DNA of 64,000 nt from Vandiemenella viatica (GCA_031002005.1 JARYHS010013630.1:237281539-237345538); one strand, 5' to 3'. Numbered from the stretch's first letter, positions 23,910-35,149 are shown. Made by a program: numbers and translations. The notes: generated by a model from the letters alone, not told the origin.

Positions 23910-25055
23910 AACTTCACCTCCTGACAAACATAAAAACAGACCCTCCCTGCTGCATTTCGCGGCAGTTAACAATTGATCCAAACATTCCTTACGTGTTATA
24001 CATGCAGAATATACTTTTCTCTAACACTTTCCAGACTTGTACAAGAATACGTAAGAACATTTTTAAAACAAAACCGGCCTAATTATACGATTTCAAAATT
24101 TAAATTCAAAATACACTGTAATCTTCAATCAATAACGACGAATTATTAACCATAACTTCGTATAAACCTTTCTTTAACACTCGATTTAAAATTTTACAAT
24201 AAAGAAGCTCAGTAATCAAACATCAAATCTTTAACTGGTGCAACAGGCCAAAAACTTCTAGAGCAAACGGAAATTGTTATTGTACTACCTTACTAGAGTA
24301 ATATATTTTTTTGAAAGTCATGATATGGACACCACGTTTCATTATTCCAATTTTTTTCTGTTAATGATTGTAAAATGTCCTATACGAAATAAAAGCGTTA
24401 GGAAAAATATTTGGTTTCACTATTTTTGTTTTAAAGACGATTATTCATATAAGGTATGTACTAACGTAAATCTGGAAAATGAAAATAGCAATAATTTTAA
24501 TAACAATTCTCAAAGAGTATAAATATTTTATTCGTCCCAAATGACTGAAATGATAATCATTCAGCTGTCCCTAAGTTCCTTTTTGAAGTATTTATACGTT
24601 CTATGAAGTTTTAGATATTATTAAATTTTCGTATTCATACAGCTTTTAAAGATTCAAATTTACTTTGAAATTTGTATTGATTTCCCCGTTGATAGTATTT
24701 ATTTTTATTTTTTAAAAAAACTTTCAAAAAATTAGTGTTAAATGTGGCACACATTTATAATATCCACGTGCTTCTGGTTGCTGGCTTGTGAATTCTACTA
24801 TATAAGAGCACTCAAGGAAATACGACTTAAGTTAAATAATTTTCCACGCACGTATATCCAAAAACTTATATGGGGATATTTCTAGTAATTAAAACATTAA
24901 ATTATTTAGATTGCTTATGGACTTCCGTTAAAATGTGTGATTACTTTTTGCTTAAGTTACTCTACTTCTAGTGTATCGACTGACGAAGAAACGCATGGTT
25001 AATAGTTTTCATAATTCAAAGGAGAATTGTCTACGCATGATTAATCGCTGCTCGA
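23910..25055. other. AT-rich stretch without recognised features
   Basis: No repeat or coding signal was recognised. Confidence 0.45.
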
Positions 25056-25512
25056 TACCATACACTTCCGTGGTTCAGATTCCACATTAAACTGTAGGTC
25101 CCCTGTACCCGGTAGGTTTACCGGGTTAGGTTAAGGCGGCTACTACAGTGGTGGAATGCGCAGCCAATAAAAACCATGTCACACGGAATTATTATACAGA
25201 GCGGCCTGGTGACTCAGTGGTTAAGGCGTCTGACTGGAAATCGAAAGGTCCCTGGTTCGAATCCCTATCTTGGCGGGGATTTTCAAAGGCGCTTAAACCG
25301 ACCTTCACCTCTGGCACAGCCTGCTGTGTAATGTGAAGTACGACAGAACGTTTCCGTGGTTCGGATTCCACGTTAAACTGTAGGTCCCATGTACCCAGCA
25401 GGATTGTCGGGTTAGGTTAAGGCGGCTACGGTAGGGGCGGAATGCGCAGCCAATAAAAACCCTGTCTCCAGGTCATTACGACCACACGGAATTATTATTA
25501 TTACCATACACT
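25056..25512 (+). mobile_element. Dimeric SINE family A1 within one target-site duplication
   Basis: The 11-bp word TACCATACACT occurs at 25,056-25,066 and again at 25,502-25,512. Between the two copies lie a first monomer lacking its tRNA head (about 25,067-25,197) and a complete second monomer (about 25,198-25,501). Both monomers share TCCGTGGTTCRGATTCCA, GGTTAGGTTAAGGCGGCTAC, AATGCGCAGCCAATAAAAACC and end in CACGGAATTATTAT. The second has an A box (TGACTCAGTGGTTAAGG) and a B box (GGTTCGAATCC). The single flanking duplication indicates that the two units were inserted together as one dimer. Confidence 0.85.
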
Positions 25513-25639
25513 ATTTTTTTAAAAAATATTGCAATGTTATAAACGAGGGAACTAAGAAAAAAATTTACTTAAATATTTGATATCTGTTCAAAGCTACATT
25601 TTCTTGAAAGATTTTCTGCAGAAAATAGTTTTTACTTCA

Positions 25640-25770
25640 CCTTCAAGGGAATGTGAAGGCAAGTGTCGCTCGACCGCAGCAGGGGCTGTGCCACCCTCGC
25701 GACAGCACGGACTTATTTCGACGGTAGTGAGAACAGGACAGGTGGCTGCTCCTCTCCCTTCCCTCCACAT
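25640..25770. promoter_or_regulatory. GC-rich island 8, small
   Basis: A 130-bp GC-richer patch is present, with CCCTCGCGACAGCACGG and a pyrimidine-rich end. No other feature was seen. Confidence 0.18.
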
Positions 25771-25819
25771 TCATTTCCATTCTTTGAAGCTCTACAACAT
25801 ACCAACGATAACGAATCGT

Positions 25820-25840
25820 TTATATATATATATATATATA
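25820..25840. repeat. (TA)n microsatellite
   Basis: There are ten TA steps in a row. Confidence 0.95.
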
Positions 25841-25859
25841 GATAAAATCTGTGAGTCTT

Positions 25860-26275
25860 CACTAGCTGTGTAGAGATAAGGCATATTGTGTATATGAATT
25901 CCGTTTACAAAGCGGCCTGCAATACCAGCCACACCAGCTGTATCTAGTTCAATTTTTCTTAAGACTATTGCTGGGTTGGAACAACTTGGACTGTAGTGTG
26001 ACGGAAGAAGAGAATGATAACAGATAACAAGGTAGATCCTTTTTGGGAGAATAAAATTTTACAGCACATTGAAAAACGAAAAGTCAAAACATTCGGCGGG
26101 AAATGAGTTAATGAAAACATCATTACAAATAATACTGCAGTGTTATATGTTGTTTTGATGCACTAGTAGAATTTTTTTTATGTATAAACAAAATTGTGAA
26201 TTTTGCTCCACTACGGGAACCAAAATCTAACAAGAAGTAAAAAATTTCATCAGAGTCAGGCATAAAAGAGCGACG
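25860..26275. other. Unannotated DNA
   Basis: This may be the upstream part of the decayed LINE that follows, but no motif was legible. Confidence 0.35.
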
Positions 26276-26279
26276 AACA

Positions 26280-27285
26280 AGTCACTAGGGTTTCAGTGAG
26301 CATTAGTGATTTAGTTGCTAGTGTCCTAAGGTGGAGAAAAGGTTAATCACATATTTCGAAACTACTAATAGCGATAATTCTCAGAAATAAGAAGTGGAAG
26401 AAACGTTAAATTAAAACAAATACACGTTTGGTTTCAATAAAAATCTGTTTACAAGGGGAAGCTGAGCTGTCGATACAGCTAATATTACGATAATTTTAGG
26501 AAATCAAGGATATGCTTATGGCATTTATTGATTTGAGAAACAGTTTTTGTAAATCCTAACAGAACAAGTTGTGCATCGTAGAAGTTAATGGGGGTTTTGG
26601 TGGTGTCAGCAAATAAGTTACAAGCGTCGTAGTTGGGAGAATAATACAAGTCACAGGTGACTTTTATCAAATGATCGTTATATACTGGCAGCAGATAATA
26701 AGTCGTTTAGTAAAGCTATACTATAGTATCACGTATGTTCTCGCAAGCTAACGAAACATTTAAAGTCCTGAAAGTGAAAGATCAGTGAGTAATTAGTTCT
26801 GAAATAGAATGAATCGTTATACAGCTGTTCGCAAAGATATTGTCCACTGGATGATAAGAGTGATAATGTAGGAAAACCATGAACAAAGCTGCGGGAGAGA
26901 AATTTGAAAAAAAAAAAACATAACAAAAAAAAAAATTAATTCGTGAAGTAGACGTGACTAAATTTCAAAATCAGTAAACTGAAAAAATGTGAAATGATCA
27001 AGTTCCGAAAAATGAGTACTAGGAAAGGACGCAACATGAAAGAATTTGATTAAAAGAAGAGATAGGGCGGTGGGACCAAACATAAAGTAAAAGAATTAAC
27101 TAATTATAAATAACTTGAGGCACATATTTGAGGTAGTAGGTTTTGAGAAGTATGAAGAGATTTGATGGAGTAGGAAGAAGAATGGAACAGTTCAAACCAG
27201 ACCGGAGAGTGATTAAAAAAATGAAAGGAAAAGAAGACCAAATAGTAATAGGAATAAGCACACACCAGACGATTCACGGATAGAG
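26280..27285 (+). pseudogene. Very decayed LINE reverse transcriptase
   Basis: The plus strand is purine-rich like the other LINE copies and shows scattered reverse transcriptase blocks. A GFRRGxSAVDTxxT-like stretch (about 26,440-26,500) is followed by LMAFIDLRNSFCK (about 26,510-26,555), which matches the AFIDLEKAFD palm motif with the catalytic aspartate in place. Farther on, a YLGHIFE-like stretch (about 27,110-27,140) and RRRMEQFKPDRRVIKKMKGK (about 27,170-27,235) fit the region after the catalytic box. The YADD box itself is not legible. Identification is by motif order only. Confidence 0.5.
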
Positions 27286-27479
27286 CTTTATATTCTGGGG
27301 TTCTTACTCTTAGTAAAGCGTCGAAATCATCTTGTTAGAGCACAAACACAGTTCTCACTATGTGAAGGCAGTACGTATTCGCACGTTCCCTTCTACCATC
27401 CATTAGAATAGCTGCCTCAAAGTGATGTGGCTCAAAATACGCCTCCCGTCTTTCTGGTAATCTAATAAGAAACAAATAT

Positions 27480-27740
27480 ACAGAAGAGCAGTACCTGGAG
27501 ACTTCTTCAGTGGCTGGTTCTGGAGGTCGGGCAACCGCTCGAAGCAGCAGTCACGTGACCAGCGACCAGCAGAGGCAAGAAAACCAATAAAGTGCTTTTG
27601 TGTCGGGAAAGAGGCGGGGGTGGACATTCCAGCTGCGTCCAGTAAAGTGAACAGGGGGCCGCCTGGAGCACTCCGCTGGTATACCTACATTGCTGCTACC
27701 AGCAAGTATTCCACGCCGTGGTAATGGCTTAGGCAATTTA
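27480..27740. promoter_or_regulatory. GC-rich island 9, candidate regulatory element
   Basis: The island contains the palindromic E box GTCACGTGAC (27,550-27,559), AGGCGGGGGTGG (a GC-box/KLF-type word, about 27,610-27,621) and GGTAATGGCTTA (27,719-27,730). Unrecognised minus-strand frames of 74 and 101 codons overlap it. Confidence 0.3.
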
Positions 27741-27859
27741 AAACCTTGAACATCACATCTTTTTCCCTCGGAGCAATTCATAAAGCTGTATATGAAAATG
27801 TCCTGTATTCCTGTCATTGGCTTCGTAATAAAATTAGAATCAAGGAGTAACTCCATTTC

Positions 27860-28385
27860 AGATTTACAATAAGTTTCACGGAAACATCAATGTCAACGAT
27901 TTTGAAAACAAAAGTCTGCAAGTATACAGAAAATTACTGATAGATGCTGCACTCCTGATAAAAAGTATGTTTATATATAATAATCAACCAGCTTATAGAG
28001 GATATAAAAAATAAATCAAACAGGGTCGTAAAATGATAATAATATTTACCTAATATAACAGGTTACGTGAGAAACAGTGACGAATTTTCTTTAGTGATGA
28101 GTGCTTAGATAACGTGGGCGTCTTTTAAAAATCCATAAAAAGTAGATAATCTCCTATTTTCTTACTGCTTTGGAAAGAAGTTTCGCTCATTCCTCCCGCC
28201 CCTCAAAAAAAGGAACTACAACATGAAGCTGGAAATTCATTACTTCCTTTCCCATTGCCCAGAAGCAGCATTTGAAACGTTCCATATAAAGATAGTTACG
28301 ATCGCGGATGCAGTGGATTTTTGGATAATGAATTATTATAGTTGCAAAATTATCGAACTTTACACTAGGCGTGAACTAGGGAGTA
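27860..28385. other. Unannotated AT-rich DNA
   Basis: Nothing was recognised. Confidence 0.45.
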
Positions 28386-28389
28386 CGTA

Positions 28390-28850
28390 ATCACAGGCTG
28401 CGAGTCCCTGGGCTCGAACATTGTCCCTGGTCAACAGAGCAGGCTTTGTGGCGACATGGCGTGCCGACTGGAGCAAATTCAGTTACAAAAGGCGGCCAAG
28501 TCAGCGTCCCAGCGGACGCCTTGCCCGTGAATAGACCCGCTAACGAGACGAGCCGCATGGTGGACGGGGCAAGTTGCGCCGTCACGTTATGCACGGCAGT
28601 TAGGCAACGTTACATGGGGAAAGGCCAGGCCTTAGCTAACTTCATGGTGATAATGCACACACATTCCACCCTGTACGAGCAGCGAAAATGTAATGTTGCT
28701 TCCCTTGGTGTGCACCAACTACGTCACAAATCTCTCAGTCATTAGAGGGGGGACCGATGCCATTTGCATTCCTCTCGCAACCATCGTGTGTTGCGACCGC
28801 TGAGGGAAGGTCTGCAGATCATCCCTCACGGTACTTATAACTCGCAAGCT
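28390..28850. promoter_or_regulatory. GC-rich island 10, candidate regulatory element
   Basis: A 460-bp GC- and CpG-richer block contains several CGTTA words (CACGTTATGC, AACGTTACAT) and GGTGATAATG. Overlapping frames of 67 and 99 codons on opposite strands are not recognised. Confidence 0.28.
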
Positions 28851-28869
28851 GCTTACCAGTATTAATTTA

Positions 28870-30900
28870 ATCCACATCCAGCGTACCAGCTGTTTGGGAG
28901 ACTGTGTACTTTATAGCAAATTTTTCAGTAGCGACACTTTATGGAAGCAGTCTCCAACGGGTCATATAGCTTATCTAAAAAGACGTCAGTAGAGCCGAAA
29001 TAAGAGTATGGGTAAAGAACAGGAAGACATTTTGCCATGTTTTTTTTTTTTATCAAGCAATAGTTCCATCATTCGGTAAACAATGTTCATTCTAAAAGTA
29101 AATAAATTGAATCTGAACGCTGGAGACATCAACTCGATAATTCGGAAATCATCGGTGATACCGACAGGTACCCGAACTGCTAGTTACCCTCGCCGCCACC
29201 TCAGCGCAACTGGGCTAAAGTAGAAAATTTCAATTGAATAAATGCATTGACTTTATTTGCGCTGAAATTTTTGACAGGAAACAAACAAAAATTAAATGCA
29301 AATTTAAAGTAGAACATTTTATTTTACTTGCACTTACACTGTCAAAAGAAGGTGTAACTGTGATGCCAGCTAAAATGCAGCTGTCTGTTGTTTAGTACAG
29401 ATAAGAATAATATTGTGAGGCAGAGATTAGATATTAATGTAAGTATAAGTTCATCCGCTGTATTCTCAATTTCCCCCCCCCCCCCCATGGAAATATAAAC
29501 TGAGCAAGTTCACACGAAACGTAGGCAATCACTAAAAATGTATCGATCAATTAAATAATATTAATACGTTTTCTAAATTACAAATTATACCCGGTAACTT
29601 TTTCACAACAATAAAAATTACCATTCGAAATCAAATGCAGTTATCTAAAAACACGCTTGTCAAATACTCCGATAATCTAATCAGAGAAAGTTTACTTTCA
29701 TTACGAAAAATATCAATAAAAGAGATGATGATTAAATCGTTATTCGTTTCCTTTGGAAACGTTTACAGAATAAATTACTTCTACCACCGTAGGTGATACC
29801 CGTCATTTTTTACAGACATTTAAACTAGATAGCCGAACAGGAAATTGCTGTTGCTCTCGGATGCCAGTCCGTATCCTTACCACTCAAAGAAAAAAAAAAA
29901 CTCCGCATAAGGAAATTTTCTACTACCTTAGAGGAATTCGCTTGTAGCCTCGGTCGAGGAATGACTAATACCGTTTGGAAAATTCCTCTTTTTTAACGCT
30001 AGAGAATGTTAATTTTTAAAAAAAATATTCCAACCTCCTATTTTACCGGCAAAGCATGTTAGTTAAGTTCGGGATTTCACTATCCACATTTCATCTCTCA
30101 TATACTCATTTACCATAATATAAATATAACCAAATAATATGGCTGCTTAACATTATAAAACTGAAAGGCACAAGAAGCATGTGAGCTATAATTTCTAGGA
30201 TATTTTACTTGTTTGTTGGGACGTGAAAATTTCCTTTTCAAACTTTTACTTTGTCAACAAAAATAGTAATTTTAATATTTCTCCCAGCAGTAATTAATTG
30301 AAGTCTTTGTAAGTTACGTATCTTAAAGAATAAAATTAGCAAAAATAAAATCAATATTTGTAAGAAGTAATATAGAACATCCAGCAAATTTATTTGTTTC
30401 TTCATTGTCAATGGCTTATTGCAGGGAAATATTATTGTTGACATAAATTAGCTACTAAGGTTTTCCTTTACTGCTCATATTTAATAATTTTTCTGTTCAC
30501 TGCTAATTCTTTCCTACAAAGTTTTTATCACAAGTTAGCTGGGAAATTGTATTTTTTTAAATTTCTCCACATTTCTTTTATATAAAAGGAATATCATTCC
30601 CATTTTTTCAAAGATTTATATTCGAAAACCAACTAAAGCTTAAATGAGGAGTAAAGGTATTTACTTTTTTTAAAAAAAAACATTAGTTTCTTGCGTAATT
30701 TTGTAAGTAGTAAATCACCGTAACGAGAGAGATATTTTTACAGGTGACAGAAGTCTTTTTCCGTGCAGAAACACGCTATTAGTTAGAACATATGAGTGTG
30801 TTATGGTTTTCAGATTATAGGTATCTTGTACGAATGTCATATAAAATTAATATCAGTTCTACTGAAAAAAGGATCATATTGTATTTCCACTTATTGACCT
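28870..30900. other. Long AT-rich stretch
   Basis: A 14-nt C run lies at 29,473-29,486. Two short minus-strand tRNA-like patches (about 29,140-29,215 and 29,835-29,890, the latter with GAGTGGTAAGGATACGG) may be SINE heads but are too short to assign. No coding signal was seen. Confidence 0.4.
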
Positions 30901-30909
30901 ATTTCTCTA

Positions 30910-31075
30910 TCGGGCCATAGAGATTTGTGTTATCTATGCTTTCCCAAAATTACACTAAGCTAATGACGCGATGATTCCATCAAAAGGCCGAGGTCAACTG
31001 CACGTCGGCTCCTTGCCCACAAATCTTTCGCTCGTATGATGATCTCGACGTCGACTAAGCGCTAAGACTTAATTG
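30910..31075 (+). mobile_element. SINE family B, 5'-truncated
   Basis: The family core and tail are readable without the tRNA head: CTTTCCCAAAATTACACTAAG, GATGATTCCATCAAAAGGCC, CTCCTTGCCCACAAAT and GATCTCGACGTCGACTAAGC. Confidence 0.65.
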
Positions 31076-31079
31076 TAAA

Positions 31080-31700
31080 AAACTGCATTCATTAAAAAAA
31101 AATGAATTTGTTGTTACACTTTAATGCACAGAATATAACTCTAATGATCTCAATGTTGACGCCCTAAAGCAACAACAGTCTATCTGAAGCAAAAAATAAC
31201 AGCACATTGCGCATATTGAACGTTCAGTATTAATGAGTAATAACAATTTCCTACTTTTCCGAAATTTTTCTTAAGAAAGCTTGCGGACTGTGTAATACCT
31301 GATTATAGTCAGCTACTTCGTCTTTAATAAATAGTTCGGTTAGGAATCTATAAATAGTGCAGAAGACGATCAATAGCGACAACTGGAACATTCCGTAAGT
31401 GACCTATCACGAACCTCTACATCAATTTTAAGGTGAATGCTTCAGCCCCGCTCTAATATTTTAAGAAGTGACAGGCAGTAATAACTTCAATAAATCGCTG
31501 CAGATCAAGTACAAACCACCATAGGTAGCCACACAAGTGGCTCCCTAAAATCCAATTGTTTGCGGATGGGACTTTCCTTATCCTATTCCAGTTCTCAGAA
31601 AATTCTCCTTTCGGAACTGGTGATTCTTTGAAATTAATTTATATGTGTACAATCCTCATAGAGATATTAGTAAAATCCAGGAAAAGCATTTTTAATAGAT
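31080..31700. other. Unannotated AT-rich DNA
   Basis: Nothing was recognised up to the LINE. Confidence 0.45.
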
Positions 31701-32057
31701 TAATATGTGGGTGTAAGGGGTGTAAGGGTTTGGGAGAGACTATACTAGTCTTTTCCAACCAAATGTCAACCTCTCCTTCACGTGGTGCACCCTGTTTGCA
31801 CGGACGAGGCTCTGGCGACTGAAAGATTCCCGGTATAAGGAGTCACCCACTGCTTGCCAACGGCCTCCGAAAAGAGGGCGGAAGAGCGGGGAGCGGTTCA
31901 GGGCACCCTCTTGCCCTTGGGGTTGGAAACGGCCCCTAAAGGCGGATGAATCAGAAATGATCAACGGCATGGGGATGCAGAAGGCAACGGGAAACCACTG
32001 CATTAAAGACCCAAAGGGTATCCCGAGGACATGTAATCCTCTCAAATTACATATATC

Positions 32058-33272
32058 ATGATGGCTTCTTCCTGGGTAAAATATTCCGGAGGTAAAATAG
32101 TCCCCCAATCGGGTCTCCGGGTGGGGACTGCTCAGGGAGGAGTCATCAGAATGGATAGAAACATTCTACGAGTCGGAGCGTGGAATGTTAGAAGTCTGAA
32201 TAGGGCAGGTAGGTTAGAAAACTTAAAAAGGGAGATGGAACAACTTAAGTTAGATGTTGTTGGGATTAGTGAGATTAAATGGAAGGACGCACAGGATTTC
32301 TGGTCTGGGGAACACAGGATAATTAGCACACAAGCTGTCAATGGAGTCACTGGTGTAGGATTTGTAATGAACAAGAAAGTAGGGAAACGGGTTAGTTATT
32401 ATGAACAATTTAGTGATAGGATTATTTTGATGAGGTTAGAAACTAAGCCCGTCCCAACCACATTAGTACAAGTATATATGCCAACGTCACGGGAAGATGA
32501 CGAAGAAATAGAAAAAATATACGCTGAAATTGAAGAATTAATCCAATATGTGAAAGGGGAAGAAAATCTAATAATTATGGGTGATTGGAATGCAATAGTG
32601 GGAGAAGGAAAAGAGGGGAATACTGTAGGAAGTTTTGGTCTAGGAGAAAGAAATGAGCGAGGAAGCAGGTTGCTAGAATTTTGTGAAAGATATAAGCTAG
32701 TAGTGGCGAACACACTGTTTAAGAACCATGCAAGAAGAATATACACCTGGAAACGTCCTGGGGATACAGGCAGATATCAGCTAGATTATATCATGGTCAA
32801 ACAGAGATTCAGGAATCAAGTTCTAGACTGTAAAGCGTACCCAGGAGCAGACATAGACTCGGACCATAATTTGATAGTAATGAAGTGCAGGCTGAAATTC
32901 AAGCGAATAAGGAAGCAGCATAAGCAGAACAGACTGGAAGTGAATAAACTGAAACAATCTAGCACAAGAGAAAAATTTGCAGAAATGGTAGACTTAGGTC
33001 TAAGAATTAACTGTGAAAGGAGCTCAACCGAGGACGAATGGAATGCATTAAAGACCAAAATAATGAAAGCTGGCAAAGAAACCTTAGGCTTTAGGGAACA
33101 AGCTGCCCGAAAACCTTGGATCACAGAAGAAATTTTGCAGCTGATCGATCAGAGGAAAAGGTACAAAAATGCCCAGGATGAAGCAGGAAAAGAGCAGTAC
33201 GGGCAATTTAGAAATCAAATAAATAGGAAATGCAAAATAGCAAAAGAAAAAATGGCTACAAGAAAAGTGTGA
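32058..33272 (+). CDS. LINE AP endonuclease half (broken polyprotein)
   Basis: This 404-codon frame encodes the nicking endonuclease that opens target DNA for reverse transcription. Exonuclease/endonuclease/phosphatase motifs appear in order: AWNVRSLNR (residues 41-49), ISEIKW with the metal-binding Glu (70-75), IIMGDWN with Asp and Asn (172-178), YQLDYIM (240-246) and SDH (268-270). The rest is the linker to the reverse transcriptase. The first ATG at 32,058 is used here, but Met-32 (32,151) just before the domain is an equally good start. The frame ends early at 33,270-33,272 because the A run at 33,247-33,252 appears one base too long. Without that base it would run straight into the reverse transcriptase frame. 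Except for the domain's similarity to vertebrate craniofacial development protein 2-type annotations, which derive from such LINEs, nothing suggests a host gene. Confidence 0.9.
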   Translation: MMASSWVKYSGGKIVPQSGLRVGTAQGGVIRMDRNILRVGAWNVRSLNRAGRLENLKREMEQLKLDVVGISEIKWKDAQDFWSGEHRIISTQAVNGVTGVGFVMNKKVGKRVSYYEQFSDRIILMRLETKPVPTTLVQVYMPTSREDDEEIEKIYAEIEELIQYVKGEENLIIMGDWNAIVGEGKEGNTVGSFGLGERNERGSRLLEFCERYKLVVANTLFKNHARRIYTWKRPGDTGRYQLDYIMVKQRFRNQVLDCKAYPGADIDSDHNLIVMKCRLKFKRIRKQHKQNRLEVNKLKQSSTREKFAEMVDLGLRINCERSSTEDEWNALKTKIMKAGKETLGFREQAARKPWITEEILQLIDQRKRYKNAQDEAGKEQYGQFRNQINRKCKIAKEKMATRKV

Positions 33273-33288
33273 AGAAGTAGAAAAGGAA

Positions 33289-34956
33289 ATGGTTGCAGGA
33301 AAAGTAGATGTTGCATATAGAAAGATCAAACAGAATTTTGGAGAAATGAAGAAAAGAGGTATGAACATTAAAGCTGCCGATGGGAAACCTCTTTTAAGGT
33401 CAGAAGATAGAGCTAACAGATGGAAGGAATACATTGACATGGATGACTTAGGAGATCCTGTTTTGAGGACAGAATTTAATAAAGCTCTGAATGACTTGAA
33501 AGCAAATAAGGCAGTTGGAATTGATGAGATCCCTGCAGAACTTCTTAAATCTCTAGGAGAGGAAGGAATCGAAAGATTATTCAAGATGATATCAAAAAGT
33601 TATGAAACAGGAGAAATTCCAACTGATTTTAATAAAAATATCATCTTCACACTTCCGAAGAAAGCACAAGCTGACAAATGTGAGAATTATCGCACAATTA
33701 GTCTAACATCACATGCTTCAAAATTACTGACCAGAATAATATACAGAAGGATGGAAAGGGTAGTAGAAGAGATAGTAGGTGAAGATCAGTTTGGGTTTAG
33801 GAAAAATCGCGGTACAAGGGAAGCAATTCTGTCTTTAAGATTAATACTTGAAGGGCGGATCAAGAAAAACAAAGATACTTTTATGGTATTTGTTGATTTA
33901 GAAAAAGCTTTTGATAATGTTAGGTGGGACAAGATGTTCAAAATTTTAAAGAAGTCAGGTCTAAAGTATCGAGATAGAAGAATACTCTATAAACTATATA
34001 AGAATCATGTGGCTGTGATAAAAGTAGAGAATCACGAGAGACATGCATCAGTTAAAAAGGGTGTGAGACAAGGTTGTAGTCTATCCCCGTTAATATTCAA
34101 CTTGTATGTAGAAGAAGCAATGAAGAAAGTCAAAGAAAAATTTCCATGTGGCATAAGTGTTCAGAGAGAAAAAATCAGTATGCTACGATTTGCTGATGAC
34201 ATTATCTTGTTAGCAGAAAGGGCTGAAGATATTGAAAAATTACTGAATGGCATGAACAAAATACTGAAGGAAGATTTTGGACTGAATATAAATCAAGGTA
34301 AAACAAAAGTGATGAAATGTAGCAGAAATGACACCAATACTAGCAGATTAAATATAAAAATAGGATCTGATGCAATAGGAGAAGTGAGTGAGTTCTGTTA
34401 CTTGGGAAGCAAAATTACAACCGATGGCCGAAGCAGGAATGATGTTAAAAGCAGAATAGCACTAGCAAAAAGAGCCTTCATGAAAAAGAGAAACCTTTTA
34501 GTTTCAAATATTGATCTAGGAATTAGAAAGAACTTCTTAAAACTCTATGTGTGGAGCACAGCACTTTACGGTAGCGAAACATGGACTTTAGGAATACCGG
34601 AAAGAAAGAAACTTGAAGCATTTGAAATGTGGTGCTACAGAAGAATGCTGAAAATTAGGTGGACAGACAAAGTAAGAAATGAACGAGTTTTAGAAATGAT
34701 GGGTGAGAAAAGAAGTTTATGGAAGAAGCTTACAGGAAGAAGAGACAGGCTGGTAGGTCATATTTTGAGACATGCTGGATTGGTTAATTTGTTAGTGGAG
34801 GGAACAGTTGAAGGTAAGAACTGCAGAGGTAGACAGAGACTAGAATATATGAAGCAGATAATTGAGGACGTGGATTGTAAGGGGTATGTAGAAATGAAGA
34901 GGTTAGCACAGGATAGGAAGGGATGGAGGATTGCATCAAACCAGTCTAAAGACTGA
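33289..34956 (+). CDS. LINE reverse transcriptase half (broken polyprotein)
   Basis: This 555-codon frame copies the element RNA into the nicked target site. Visible motifs: KAVGIDEIPAELL (residues 74-86), YRTISLTSHASKLL (134-147), GFRKNRGTREAI (169-180), FVDLEKAFDNV with the first catalytic Asp (201-211), GVRQGCSLSPLIFNLY (258-273), and the catalytic FADD box (301-304) with two Asp residues. GLNINQGKTKVM (331-342) and CYLGSKITTDG (370-380) follow. The C-terminal part has an ALYGSETW motif, RRDRLVGHILRH and a DRKGWR end just before the stop, the same layout as other RTE-type proteins. The listed ATG (33,289) is an internal Met; the open frame extends upstream to the frameshift at 33,247-33,252. 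The segment between WKEYID and MDDLGDP (residues 45-56) looks shorter than usual, which hints at an in-frame deletion. Confidence 0.92.
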   Translation: MVAGKVDVAYRKIKQNFGEMKKRGMNIKAADGKPLLRSEDRANRWKEYIDMDDLGDPVLRTEFNKALNDLKANKAVGIDEIPAELLKSLGEEGIERLFKMISKSYETGEIPTDFNKNIIFTLPKKAQADKCENYRTISLTSHASKLLTRIIYRRMERVVEEIVGEDQFGFRKNRGTREAILSLRLILEGRIKKNKDTFMVFVDLEKAFDNVRWDKMFKILKKSGLKYRDRRILYKLYKNHVAVIKVENHERHASVKKGVRQGCSLSPLIFNLYVEEAMKKVKEKFPCGISVQREKISMLRFADDIILLAERAEDIEKLLNGMNKILKEDFGLNINQGKTKVMKCSRNDTNTSRLNIKIGSDAIGEVSEFCYLGSKITTDGRSRNDVKSRIALAKRAFMKKRNLLVSNIDLGIRKNFLKLYVWSTALYGSETWTLGIPERKKLEAFEMWCYRRMLKIRWTDKVRNERVLEMMGEKRSLWKKLTGRRDRLVGHILRHAGLVNLLVEGTVEGKNCRGRQRLEYMKQIIEDVDCKGYVEMKRLAQDRKGWRIASNQSKD

Positions 34957-35149
34957 CGACAGCAAAAAAAAAAAAAATATGTGAATGGGAAGAACAAAAT
35001 TTTAAATATTTCCTGCATGCTTCCTGAAATTTGCTCATCACACAATTGCGCTATGGAGTACATTTTACTCATAACACTTATGCAAGGTGTAATACTTTGT
35101 ATAGATAACAGGACCTACATTCATGTAGACAAATTACGTCAACGTCGAT

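Larger units (their letters stand above)
31702..34983 (+). mobile_element. Near full-length RTE-like non-LTR retrotransposon
   Basis: The element runs from about 31,710 to the A tail ending at 34,975-34,977 (~3.27 kb, the usual size for RTE/BovB-type LINEs). A likely 8-bp target-site duplication, AATATGTG, lies at 31,702-31,709 and 34,976-34,983. About 350 bp of leader precede the coding region, including the block GCAACGGGAAACCACTGCAT (31,986-32,005). The coding region has an AP-type endonuclease followed by a reverse transcriptase. The 3' end is very short, with only ~20 bp between the stop and the A tail. One frameshift separates the two halves. A second, truncated copy of the same 3' end lies at 261-374. 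The RTE label rests on motif style and size. Confidence 0.88.

Noticed and set aside
25198..25275. True tRNA genes at the SINE heads (22.6, 25.2, 42.8, 47.6, 57.9 kb)
   Set aside because: The A and B boxes are present, but an acceptor stem does not close and each head is followed by a repeated SINE body.
31986..32005. Leader block GCAACGGGAAACCACTGCAT as an independent regulatory element
   Set aside because: It lies between the LINE start and its coding region and is best read as LINE leader sequence.
32132..33584. Minus-strand open frames of 80-166 codons opposite the LINE
   Set aside because: They are antisense shadows of the purine-rich LINE coding strand.
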